The position numbers and the translations under genes are program-made. A DNA stretch of 49,728 nt from Fonticula-like sp. SCN 57-25 (lineage: Eukaryota; Nucleariida; Rotosphaerida), in contig MEDX01000014.1 in NCBI GenBank assembly GCA_001724245.1, positions 1-49,728 of the forward strand. Direction: 5' to 3'. Below the pieces are notes generated by a model. That model made no database searches, was not told the DNA's origin, and saw only the letters and a list, made by a program, of their open reading frames with translations. Shown here piece after piece: positions 22,901 through 31,717 of the stretch. How positions within the stretch are numbered: the stretch's first letter is position 1; each line of letters begins with the position of its first letter.

Positions 22901-23289
22901 GCTTGGCCGCCCCGTAAAAATTCTTGGAGGCAATACAGGAAATGAATGCCTTGATATCCAGCTGGGTCGGGCAGCTCTTCTGGCAAGGCGCGTCAGCGCA
23001 CTTGAGGCATCGCTGCGCTTCAGCGAGCGCCGCCCGCTCGGTCAACGTCGTCGGCTTGATGTCGCTGAAGTCATTCTTGAATTGCGATCCCTGCAGCAAA
23101 CAACAAAAGGGTAAATACATGGTCAAAGGGGCATGCGGCATAGCGTACGTGGATAGGGATATTGCGCTTGAAATGCGCCTTGGTCTTGTGCGTTTCGCGG
23201 CTCGGCTTGACCGTTGCGTGGGTGTAGACCTTGGGATTCAGCGCGAGATCCTCGATATCCTTTACACCGGAAACTTTGAGCAAACTCAT
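19988..23289 (-). CDS. DPYD: Dihydropyrimidine dehydrogenase (NADP+)
   Basis: Model: complement(19988..22737, 22793..23090, 23149..23289), 1062 aa (human 1025). It reduces uracil and thymine to the 5,6-dihydro forms, step 1 of reductive pyrimidine breakdown, in the cytosol. Order of domains: N-terminal Fe-S region ([15 protein letters not shown] and [15 protein letters not shown]), FAD site VGAGPSSIS (about 189), NADPH site [10 protein letters not shown] (about 355), FMN barrel ([23 protein letters not shown]), active-site loop with Cys691 in [14 protein letters not shown], and the C-terminal ferredoxin pair [11 protein letters not shown] and [11 protein letters not shown]. All cofactor motifs are present. 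Unusual is a Gly/Ser/Cys-rich insert at about 316-346 ([15 protein letters not shown] then an Ala run) in the linker before the NADPH site. Two short introns lie near the 5' end. Confidence 0.98.
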
Positions 23290-23671
23290 TGCTGCTTAAC
23301 TATTCGGATCAACACTACTTGATCGCGGTAAACGCTCGTGCACTAGCTGGCGCACCCGGACGTTGGTCCAGGGTCACACGGCCAACGCGCTGTGGGAGAA
23401 AACAACGAAAGTGATAAGGAACGAAAGGGGCTCAACATGTTTAAGTGTTATCTGATTGGTCCGATTTTCTGCTTCTCGACCAAAATAGGAAACGGGAGTG
23501 ATCGAATTCCGAAACACATTCCAGGTACACGCTGTGCGCCATTCTTTCTTTCAATTCTTTTCCATGCTATCCATACCCGGGTATCCATGGATAATGCGGG
23601 CAACGTATGATACATTTAAAGCGCGTTGCATACAAAAGTTGCTCTTACAATAGGTAGCGTATTGATCATAC
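23290..23671. promoter_or_regulatory. DPYD promoter region and UPB1 3' flank
   Basis: A CCAAT box in the ATTGG orientation (CTGATTGGTCCGAT) is at 23452-23465, about 165 bp upstream of the DPYD start. No clear TATA box is seen. The distal AT-rich part, about 23600-23671, should include the UPB1 polyadenylation region. Confidence 0.45.
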
Positions 23672-24838
23672 TTACTCTGACTTTCCAATGAGAGGGTCAC
23701 GAATAAGCGGCCACTTGTAGTCCTCCTTGACGTATTCCGTGAGGGAAGCTGCGTACATGTCGTACCGTGCCGTCATAGCAAATCCCCACTTGTCGCGCAC
23801 CTGCCTGCACATGTTCAGATCGCAGTCAGCAAGCAGCACGCCATCCCTCACGCGCGACAGCCCCGGCGTTCTGCTGGCATCGGGCGCGGCGACGTAGCTG
23901 CTGCCGTAAAAGGCGCCAAAGTCCTTGTGAGCCGGCTTGCCATCGCCAGAGGTAAACTCATTCGGAAAGGTCTCCGTGCCAACTCGGTTGATGCTCGCGA
24001 CAAACACTGAATTGGCGATAGCGGCGGTGCGGCCCTCCAGGCCCCACATCGGCTCCGAGAGTGCGCCGACGGTGGCGGAAGGGTTAAAGATGATTTGCGC
24101 GCCGTTCAGCGCGTACATCATCCAGTTCATCGGAAAGTGGCGGCCGTAGCAAATGTTAATTCCAATGCGGCCATACTCAGTCTCAAACACGGGATGCCCG
24201 TCGGTGCCCTCCATGTAGTACGTGCTCTCATTAAAATCGCCGACCCGCGGGATGTGGTTCTTGCGGTGCTTGCCGATGTAGTTGCCCCGGTTGCCAATAA
24301 CAACCGCCGTATTCCAAATGACATCCTGGTGCACGGCGTCGCGCTCAAGCATCGGGGAAATGATAACCATGTTGTACTGCCGCGCCTTGCGCTGAAGGAA
24401 CACGGTGGGGCGGCCGGTGACAGCATCTTCGGCAAACTCGGTCCACGGAAGGCGCTCACGAGTGCACATGAAAAACGGGCAGTGCCACGCCTCCTGCAAA
24501 CAGAGAATGTTTGCGCCCGCCTGGCCAGCCGCGTCCACAAGCTCCTCCACACGACGCTCCAGAGCAGAATACTGCTCATCCACAGTCGCCGTCGTGGGAG
24601 CAACAATCGCATTCTGCAAGACCGCCACGCGAACAACATTAGGCTGACGGCGCTGCTCGGCCGCCGCAGTCAGCTCATAGCCGGCCAAGTCAAAGTTGCC
24701 GCTGCTTGCAAGTGACTGCGCCTCGGAAGGAAGCGTGACCGGACGGCCGCCGCTGCCGTACAGGACGCGCATCACCTCTGAGCGGGAGGGCTCGGACAGT
24801 TCCGACAGAGTCGATTCGAGGCTCTCAAACGTAGACAT
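23672..24838 (-). CDS. UPB1: Beta-ureidopropionase (beta-alanine synthase)
   Basis: Single exon, 388 aa, close to the animal/plant length (384-408). It hydrolyses N-carbamoyl-beta-alanine or N-carbamoyl-beta-aminoisobutyrate to the beta-amino acid, CO2 and ammonia, step 3 of pyrimidine breakdown. It is a nitrilase-superfamily fold with the Glu-Lys-Cys triad visible: Glu116 in [12 protein letters not shown], Lys193 in [20 protein letters not shown] and Cys230 in [30 protein letters not shown] and [13 protein letters not shown] are further family signatures. The N-terminal helix ([15 protein letters not shown]) is the usual oligomerisation extension. Start at 24838; an earlier in-frame TTG is not needed. 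It is divergently paired with the aminotransferase. Confidence 0.98.
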   Translation of the reverse strand: MSTFESLESTLSELSEPSRSEVMRVLYGSGGRPVTLPSEAQSLASSGNFDLAGYELTAAAEQRRQPNVVRVAVLQNAIVAPTTATVDEQYSALERRVEELVDAAGQAGANILCLQEAWHCPFFMCTRERLPWTEFAEDAVTGRPTVFLQRKARQYNMVIISPMLERDAVHQDVIWNTAVVIGNRGNYIGKHRKNHIPRVGDFNESTYYMEGTDGHPVFETEYGRIGINICYGRHFPMNWMMYALNGAQIIFNPSATVGALSEPMWGLEGRTAAIANSVFVASINRVGTETFPNEFTSGDGKPAHKDFGAFYGSSYVAAPDASRTPGLSRVRDGVLLADCDLNMCRQVRDKWGFAMTARYDMYAASLTEYVKEDYKWPLIRDPLIGKSE

Positions 24839-25045
24839 GATCAACGGCAGTACGTAAACACGAATGAAACGAGTTTATAAAAAGTGACCACTTGGAATCC
24901 CAAAACTGCACCGAGAGCGAGCTCACACTCCCACGGTGCCCTGGCAAACACAATTTTTTAATCGACCAAAAATGTCAGGGCAAGATAAACGAAACAAGCC
25001 AATCAAATCACAGCATTCCTGACAACAGCCGGGGCACGGAGAACG
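24839..25045. promoter_or_regulatory. Bidirectional promoter UPB1/AGXT2
   Basis: Only 207 bp separate the two start codons. On the UPB1 side, TTTATAAAAAG at 24874-24884 is a TATA candidate 36-46 bp from the ATG. On the AGXT2 side, GCCAATCAAATCAC at 24998-25011 is a CCAAT candidate. The arrangement would allow joint control of steps 3 and 4 of pyrimidine breakdown. Confidence 0.6.
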
Positions 25046-26422
25046 ATGCTGCGTCAGGGTGCGACGGGGATCGCGCGCGGCGGCGCCGGCGCTCGTCTTC
25101 TGTCGACCATTCCTTCATTTAACCATACTCCTCCCACGTACACGGGCCCTTCTGCTGAGGAAGTGTTGCGTCTTCGCAAGGAAAATGGGCACCCGAACCT
25201 GTTCCTGTACTACAAGAAGCCGATCGTGGTGTCGAGCGGCCACCGCCAGTACCTTTATGATGAGAAGGGCAAGCGTTATCTCGATATGATTGCAGGCATT
25301 GTGACGGTGAGCGTGGGCCACACCCACCCTCGCCTCGTGGCCAAGCTGACCGAGCAGGCGCAGCGCCTGTGGCACTCGACCACCATCTACCTGAATGATC
25401 AGTTTTCGACGTACGTCCGCGACCTCGCCGCCAAGATGCCGGGGGATCTCAAGTCAGTCTACGTGGTTAACTCTGGAAGCGAGGCCAACGACCTTGCTCT
25501 TGCTATGGCGCGCGTCTACACGGGCGCTGATCAAGTGCTTGCGCTTCGCAACAGCTACCATGGTATGAGCTACGGCGCCAATGGCCTCACGTCCCTTCAC
25601 ACCTGGCGCCACGACATCCCGCTTGGCCAGCACATCACGCACGTTGCCAACCCGGATCCGTACCGCGGAACGCACGGCTCCGATGTGGGCGCGTACCTGA
25701 ACGAGCTCCGCGAGTCGATCCGCTTTGGCGGCAGCGGGCGTGTGGCGGGCCTGTGGGCCGAGCCCATCCAGGGCATCGGAGGCACGAGCGTGCTGCTGCC
25801 CGGCTACCTTCCGGGCGCCGTGGACATTGTGCGCTCCCACGGTGGTCTCTTTGTGGCCGACGAGGTGCAGACGGGCTTTGGCCGCATGGGAACGCACTAC
25901 TGGGGCTTTCAGATGCACGGCGTCATGCCCGACATTGTCGTCATGGCAAAGGGAATCGGCGCCGGGTTCCCCATGGCCGCCGTCGTTACCACGCCAAAGA
26001 TTGCGCAGGCGTTCACCTCGAGGCTCACGTTTAACACGTACGGCGGCAACCCGCTTGCGTGCGCCGTTGGGCAGGAGGTGCTCAAGATCATCGACGACGA
26101 GAAGCTGATGGAAAACTCGCGCGTTGTCGGAGACCACCTCATGAAGGGCCTCGTCAAGCTTATGGACAAGCACAGCATTATTGGAGACGTGCGCGGCGCG
26201 GGTCTCATGCTCGGCGTCGAGTTTGTCAAGGACAGAGCGACCAAGGAGCCGGCCGGCGCAGAGGCCGCCACCGTCATGGAGACGCTCAAGGACAAGGGCG
26301 TCCTCGTTGGCAAGGGTGGCCTGTACGGAAACTGCCTGCGCGTCAAGCCGCCGATGTGCGTCACAAAGGAAGATGCGGACTTTTTCGTCGACATGCTTGA
26401 CGAGTCCATCAAGGCGCTCTAA
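25046..26422 (+). CDS. AGXT2: Class III aminotransferase, AGXT2/PYD4 type (beta-alanine or aminoisobutyrate with pyruvate or glyoxylate)
   Basis: Single exon, 458 aa. The PLP-dependent class III fold is clear: VNSGSEANDLALAMAR binds the cofactor phosphate, SYHG stacks the ring, ADEVQTGFGR holds the ring-N aspartate, and VMAKGIGAGFP carries the Schiff-base Lys302. LWAEPIQGIGG and FNTYGGNPLACAVG are AGXT2/PYD4-like. The N-terminus MLRQGATGIARGGAGARLLS is rich in Arg/Gly/Ala with no acids, fitting a mitochondrial presequence. Adjacent to DPYD, UPB1 and DPYS, the likely role is transfer of the amino group of beta-alanine or D-3-aminoisobutyrate, step 4. Glyoxylate aminotransfer is also possible for this family, and substrate preference cannot be read from sequence. 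It converges on DPYS. Confidence 0.93.
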   Translation: MLRQGATGIARGGAGARLLSTIPSFNHTPPTYTGPSAEEVLRLRKENGHPNLFLYYKKPIVVSSGHRQYLYDEKGKRYLDMIAGIVTVSVGHTHPRLVAKLTEQAQRLWHSTTIYLNDQFSTYVRDLAAKMPGDLKSVYVVNSGSEANDLALAMARVYTGADQVLALRNSYHGMSYGANGLTSLHTWRHDIPLGQHITHVANPDPYRGTHGSDVGAYLNELRESIRFGGSGRVAGLWAEPIQGIGGTSVLLPGYLPGAVDIVRSHGGLFVADEVQTGFGRMGTHYWGFQMHGVMPDIVVMAKGIGAGFPMAAVVTTPKIAQAFTSRLTFNTYGGNPLACAVGQEVLKIIDDEKLMENSRVVGDHLMKGLVKLMDKHSIIGDVRGAGLMLGVEFVKDRATKEPAGAEAATVMETLKDKGVLVGKGGLYGNCLRVKPPMCVTKEDADFFVDMLDESIKAL

Positions 26423-26611
26423 AGTGACAGTACGGAAACAACAGAGACGCAACGAGTAATGGAATAGTACATTAATGTCTCTTTAATATATTATTGATAA
26501 ATGTTCTTTCCTATATGCCATATGAATGCTTTTTGGTCACATACACAAAAAATCCCACGATGCATCGCACAAAAAAATCTCATGTGTTTCATCGCGTGCA
26601 TGAACCTCGAA

Positions 26612-28157
26612 TTATATCTGGACGACCGGGCCGTCGTACGGCTTGCGTTCCACCTTGAACTGCCTAGGGTCCGCGGCCTTGTCGCGTCGCTCAATATTGT
26701 CATATGCGCTTCCAAAGCACGAACGCGGGACAAACTTTCCGCTCCCTGGAACGGTGGTCAGCACGCCGTTTTCGTAGACGACGCGGCCCCTCGAGATGGT
26801 GACGGCCGCGACGCCGGTCACCTGCATGCCCTCAACTGCGCCCGCCACACATTAGCAACTTGAAAGTAAGATATTCGTTTGGCCACGCACAAATGTTGTA
26901 GTCAATGTTGTGGTGGTGCGTCTTTGCCGAGATGGTCCGCTTGGCCGCCGGGTCCCACACGACAATGTCGGCGTCGCTTCCCTGCTCGATTCTGCCCTTC
27001 CTAGGGTAGAGCCCAAAGATCTTTGCCGCGGCGGTGCTTGTGACCCTTACAAAGTCGGTCGGCGCGAGCATGCCTGTTTCGACGCCCTTTGTCCAGACGA
27101 TGGCCATGCGGTCCTCGATGCCGTTGACGCCGTTCGGGATCTTTGTAAAGTCGTCCTTGCCGAGCGCCTTTTGGTCGGCGTTGAACGTGCAGTTGTCGGT
27201 CGCAACTGTCGCAAGGTCTCCAACGGCAAGCAAACGCATGAGGTGCTCCTTGGTGGTTGGGTCTGAGCGCAGCGGCGGCGACATGACATACGCCGCGGCC
27301 GCGCGCCAGTCGGCGTTGCAGGCGTGCGAGCCGTCGACCGCGAGGCCCGCCGCAAGCGCCTCTCCAAAGCACTGACGACCCGCGCGGCGCGCGCGGACAA
27401 GCGCATCAGCAGCGCCCTTGCTCATGACGTGAACAATGTACGCCGGCGCGCGAACCTGGTGCGCGATCGTGATGGCGCGCTCGGTCGCCTCGGCCTCGAT
27501 CTCCTCGGGCCGGCTCAGCTCGTGGCCCTCGGGGCCGTGCACGCCGCAGCGCAGCACGTGCTCTTGGCCGGCGGCCACCAGGTCCCCGTTCTCAGCGTGC
27601 ACCATGCCAATGGCGCCAAGCTCGCGGCACCGCGCAAAGCACCTGTACAGCTCAGCGTCGGTAACCATCATCGAGTCCTTGTAGGCCATAAACATCTTGA
27701 ACGACGACACGCCGCGCTCGCCGCAGAGGATCCCCATCTCGGACGAAATGCGCTCGCTCCAGCTCGTCACGGCAACGTGAAGGGCATAGTCGCAGTTGAC
27801 CTTGGGGTCCGCCCACGACCGCCAGCGATCGTACGCGTCGACGAGGCTCTCGGAGCGCGAGGACGGGATCACAAAGTCAATGACGCACGTCGTGCCGCCG
27901 GCCACCGCAGCGCGAGTGCCATGATCAAAGTCGTCGCGGGAAACCGTTCCCATGAACGGAAGCTGAAGGTGCGTGTGCGGGTCGATCCCGCCGGGGATCA
28001 CATACTTGCCCGCCGCATCAATCACGCGCACACCCGCAGGAACGACGAGATCGAGCCCAACCGAGTGCACCTTGCCGTCAACGACAAGAACGTCTGCGCG
28101 CCACTGGCGGTCGTCATTCACAACAATGCCATTCACAATGTGAAGCGCTTGCGCCAT
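26612..28157 (-). CDS. DPYS: Dihydropyrimidinase
   Basis: Model: complement(26612..26835, 26891..28157), 496 aa. It opens the dihydrouracil/dihydrothymine ring, step 2 of pyrimidine breakdown. It is an amidohydrolase TIM barrel with the binuclear zinc set: His61 and His63 in [12 protein letters not shown], carboxylated Lys154 in [15 protein letters not shown], His187 in GMVHAENGD, His243 in [11 protein letters not shown] and the ATDNCTF aspartate. [23 protein letters not shown] is the returning small beta domain. The 55-nt intron (GTGCGT..CAG) near the 3' end restores [19 protein letters not shown]; reading through it would truncate the protein. Hydantoinases share the fold, but the pyrimidine cluster context strongly favours dihydropyrimidinase. 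The intergenic gap to AGXT2 is 189 bp, tail to tail. Confidence 0.97.
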
Positions 28158-28411
28158 CAGATCGTTTTTTGATACCGCAATAGGGCAGGGGTTGGGCAGG
28201 GGAAAACAATGAGGGGGTGGAATCTGCCGCTGATTTTTCAATGTTGGAATGTGGCAATCGTGCATGGTCCATGACGCCCCAATCCCATACTCTATCCCTA
28301 TTGCATGTCCGTATCCATACTGTTTGCGGTAAAATATCACAGTGGTTATTGCCTCTTTGACACAACAAATTACAAACTCTCCTTGCGCCTCCTCAAATCT
28401 GATTTCATCGT

Positions 28412-30311
28412 CTAATTCTTGGCGCTCAGCTCAGCGACCCTGTCCTCTGCCTGCTTGGCCTTGGCGAGGGCGGCCGCGACGTCGGCATTCGGCGCGGCGG
28501 CGCCGCCCTTGACCGGGCTCTTGGCGCTACCCGCAGCGCTCTTTTTACTCTTGGCAATCAAGGGGAGGAGCGCGGCCTCGGCCTCGGCAAGCGCCTGGAT
28601 CGCAGAGTTGGCCGCATTCGCGCCGGGCAGCGACGGCTCGGCGACAATAGACTTAACCTGCGCAATGAGATCGGTGGCGGCAGCGTCATCGGCAGAGATA
28701 GAGTCGGCGTTGCAGAGGGACATGAACTCGCCGTGAAGGCGGAGCGCCCTGAGCAGAAGAGCCTGGCGCTCGCGAACAACATTCTGCAAATGCAAGTTAG
28801 CAAGCGGCAATAAAGCGCAGAATGTCCGTACCTTGGCGAGCGCAAAGTCGAGGCGCACGTAGATCATGCTGATGGCAAATGAGCAGAAGCAGAATGCAAA
28901 GAGAAGGAACGGCTCGAGGAGGAGCGAGACGGTGGCGAGCCTGTACGTGACCTGGACGAGCACGTCATGCTCGTTGACAAGGTTTGTCCTCTCACCGAAA
29001 AAGACGACGCGCCCGCTAACATCGAGGTACGTCGCGACGCGCTTGATGCCCTCCTTCTCGAGCGGCACGGCCGAGTGGAACTGAACGTTTGTCGCGCCCT
29101 CGGGGAGGATGACCTCGAGCGAGAACTTGTCGATGGCGATGTTGCTGGGCGCGGCGAGCAGCGGGAAGGTGAGGCAGTACTCTCCCTCCGCCGTGATGCC
29201 GAGGAACGACGACAGCGGCGTGTTGTAACCCTGATACCACGCCGTGTGCCACCCGCCAAACACGGGGAAGCGCGGCTGGATGTCAAGCGACGTCGTCTGC
29301 GTGGCCAGGTTGTGGCGCAGGTTGCTCGTGGAGATGTTGCCAATGGCGTCGCGGTAGTACGTGTCCGTCACGTCGAGCGGCAGCACAAACGACATGCGGC
29401 GCATGGCCGGCAGGCTCTCGGCCGCGCCAGAGTACAGGCGCTGCTGGTACTCGAGGCGGCTGAAAGAGTTCTTGAGAGAAGCGCCGGCGTTGAACAGGCG
29501 GTAGTGGTCCTCAACCGCGAGATTGTTGCCCCAGTGCGAAACCTCAACAACGCGGGCAAGCTCCTCGACAACAAGGAGCGCCGGGGCGCTCTCATAGTGC
29601 ACGCGGAGAGGGGACGTCGAGAACGCAGGAACAGACGGGGTCGGGCCGTACGTGATGCGGCCATTGCTCAGCGAGCCGCCCTCAGTGGAAGACTCCAGCT
29701 TGCCAGCTGGAAAAGTGCGTCAATATCACAGATAGGATGCAGCACATCATGCGCGGAGCGCGGCACGTACGGGCAGGCAGCTGAACAATCGTCTTGGTCT
29801 GCACGGTCGCGTACGGCGAGTACAAGTGCATCAGGCCCTCATAGACAAGGCGCTGGCGCTCATCCTGCGCAATGGTGCGGGGGAGCGGGCTCGCGAGGTG
29901 GGTAAAGACCGCCTGCACGGTCGCAGTCGCCGTTTCCGACGGCGCCAGGGGGGTCGGAAGAGTCACAATGAACTCGCGGAAGCCGCTGCGTGCAATCGTC
30001 AGTTAAATCAAACATCGAAAAGAGAGAAAAACGCACTCTTTCGTCGAAGGAGTAGTCGGCTTGGCGACCACATGGGCACCCGCAAACGTGGTGTTCAGCA
30101 GCGCAAGCTCGCCTTCTCCCTGGAGGAAGAACTGAAAGGTCAGGGCAGGGTGCACGCCCTTGTTGGTCACGACAGCCTTCACGGTCTGGCGAGTGGGCGT
30201 GCCCGTGAGATCAATCCCAAATACGACATTGGTGAGCTCAAGCTGAGCGAGCGCAGGGGCTGCACATAGCGCCAAGAGCAGCGCAATGTACGGGAGCAGG
30301 CGTCGCGACAT
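28412..30311 (-). CDS. RPN1: Ribophorin I / OST1, oligosaccharyltransferase subunit
   Basis: Model: complement(28412..28783, 28832..29706, 29771..29985, 30037..30311), 578 aa. It is an ER membrane subunit of the N-glycosylation complex. The first residues [22 protein letters not shown] form a signal peptide, followed by the lumenal domain ([70 protein letters not shown]), which are ribophorin I hallmarks. A single membrane span ([23 protein letters not shown]) precedes a cytosolic helical tail that is unusually Ala/Lys-rich. Intron 3 (48 nt, 28784..28831, with GCTAAC branch site) is stop-free and in frame, so an unspliced reading would add 16 residues after the span. The other introns are 51 and 64 nt. 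Confidence 0.9.
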
Positions 30312-30647
30312 TTTCCCTCCACCAAACGATGGATGCCGCGACACAAAAAGACAAAAGAATCGCAACTGATTTCGCTGATTCTCTTCTGATTCTCAATGAT
30401 CGCGCAACGCCCCCGTGAAACTCTGGAACAGTTAAGGGCGTTTTGCTCAAACACCACTAAAGTGCAATAGCGCTTGGGACACACACAATGGCACATAGTT
30501 TAGCTTTGATAGATTGGAGCCAACGAAGCTTTTCTGTAATCAACCGCAGATATCCACACTTTCGGTTGCAGCCTAGCATAAATGCATACACCATCATCCT
30601 TCTATTCATAATTCTGTACACAATACAACTCAATAGAATACACAAGC
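30312..30647. other. Spacer: ribophorin I promoter side and resolvase 3' flank
   Basis: 336 bp between minus-strand genes. The half near 30320-30440 should be the ribophorin I promoter; no strong TATA or CCAAT is seen. The other half is AT-rich (TTCATAATTCTGTACACAAT near 30605) and is likely the resolvase 3' UTR. No RNA gene is recognised. Confidence 0.4.
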
Positions 30648-31451
30648 TTACGCGGATAGTTCCAATTGACTCTTTTCTTCAAAAATGTTTCTAAATTCGT
30701 CTGCTGCTTTCCTCCACCTGATCACGGCGAGCGCCTGAAGCAGCGCGTCGCTCATGTCGTCCCTCTTTGTCTCCTCCTCAAACGCATTTTTCGCTTCAGG
30801 CGCAAATGAAAGCATGCCCTCCCGCATAGAGTCCGCAATAATAGTGCGCGCACGCACGACCGCGTCCTTTTTCTTTCCTCTTCCCTCCGGCAGCTCAAAG
30901 AGACCGGCAACGCGCTTTGGTTGGACCGAGGCGGCGCGGCCAAGGAACTGCGCGTGCAAGAGAACTTCCAAAAGGCGCAGCTTGATGGCATGCTCAATGA
31001 CAGTCGCGGCGCCCCCGGACCGGTGGCGCTGCGCTTCAATGAGGTAGAGGTCGGCAGCGGGCAGGCGCGCCGCGAGCGCCACACCGACCGCGGCAAACGG
31101 CGCGGGGTGGTACGGCGAAGGGGAGTGCACTTCAATGCGACGCCACTCGCGCACATGGCCAACAGAAGTAAGGTCAAGGTGAGCAAATGCAAAGTTCTTG
31201 AGGCCGAGATCCATCGACACGATCGACCGCACGGGCACGGGACGCAGGTGCCTCAGTTCGCCGTCAAACTGCGAAGGATCAGTGTTGGCGACGCTCGCAA
31301 GACGCAGGGCCATCTCTGCCTTTACACCAGAGGGACTCAAGCCCATGGACGTGCAAAGGCCGCGCAGCTCGGCGCTGCTGCATTTCCGTAGCCTGGCCAA
31401 CCAAAGTGTCAGTGTCACTTGACGATCAACGGCTCGAGCGCACCATGCCAT
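30648..31451 (-). CDS. CCE1/Ydc2-type Holliday junction resolvase with SAP motif
   Basis: Single exon, 267 aa. The N-terminal part contains a SAP-like DNA-binding motif (LRKCSSAELRGLCTSMGL then VKAEMALRL, about residues 21-52). An RNase H-like catalytic domain follows, with VSMDLGLKNFAFAHLD (first acidic residue), YLIEAQRHRSG (second) and a C-terminal KRDDMSDALLQALA (final Asp pair). This order matches yeast CCE1 and Ydc2, mitochondrial four-way-junction endonucleases. By analogy it would resolve recombination intermediates of mitochondrial DNA. The N-terminus (MAWCARAVDRQVTLTLWLARLRK) is basic and amphipathic, compatible with mitochondrial import but not diagnostic. Start at 31451 is the first ATG in frame. 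Confidence 0.82.
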   Translation of the reverse strand: MAWCARAVDRQVTLTLWLARLRKCSSAELRGLCTSMGLSPSGVKAEMALRLASVANTDPSQFDGELRHLRPVPVRSIVSMDLGLKNFAFAHLDLTSVGHVREWRRIEVHSPSPYHPAPFAAVGVALAARLPAADLYLIEAQRHRSGGAATVIEHAIKLRLLEVLLHAQFLGRAASVQPKRVAGLFELPEGRGKKKDAVVRARTIIADSMREGMLSFAPEAKNAFEEETKRDDMSDALLQALAVIRWRKAADEFRNIFEEKSQLELSA

Positions 31452-31717
31452 AACGGTGTGTCATCATTTGGTACTGTGTGTCAGCGTTTATGTGAACGGC
31501 CCGAACCTGGAAGTCTGCTTAAAGTGGCAGCGAAGCACCGAGCACGGTTCTAACCCACAGCATTTATCTCATATACTATTGACAGTCATTTCTCCACATG
31601 TAGGTAATAACATAGTTAATTCATTGAAATACTATAGTACAACAGAAGGAAGCGTCACGCTTCTTAACATTGGTTATAATACTATTCACAAAGACGTTGA
31701 CCCGCCGACTCTTACTA

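Noticed and set aside
23476-24971. TCGACCAAAA shared by the DPYD promoter (23476) and the UPB1/AGXT2 promoter (24962) as a pathway-specific element
   Set aside because: Similar CGACCAAAAA occurs in the actin/eIF3a spacer (about 173), and none is seen before DPYS, so it is not specific to the pathway.
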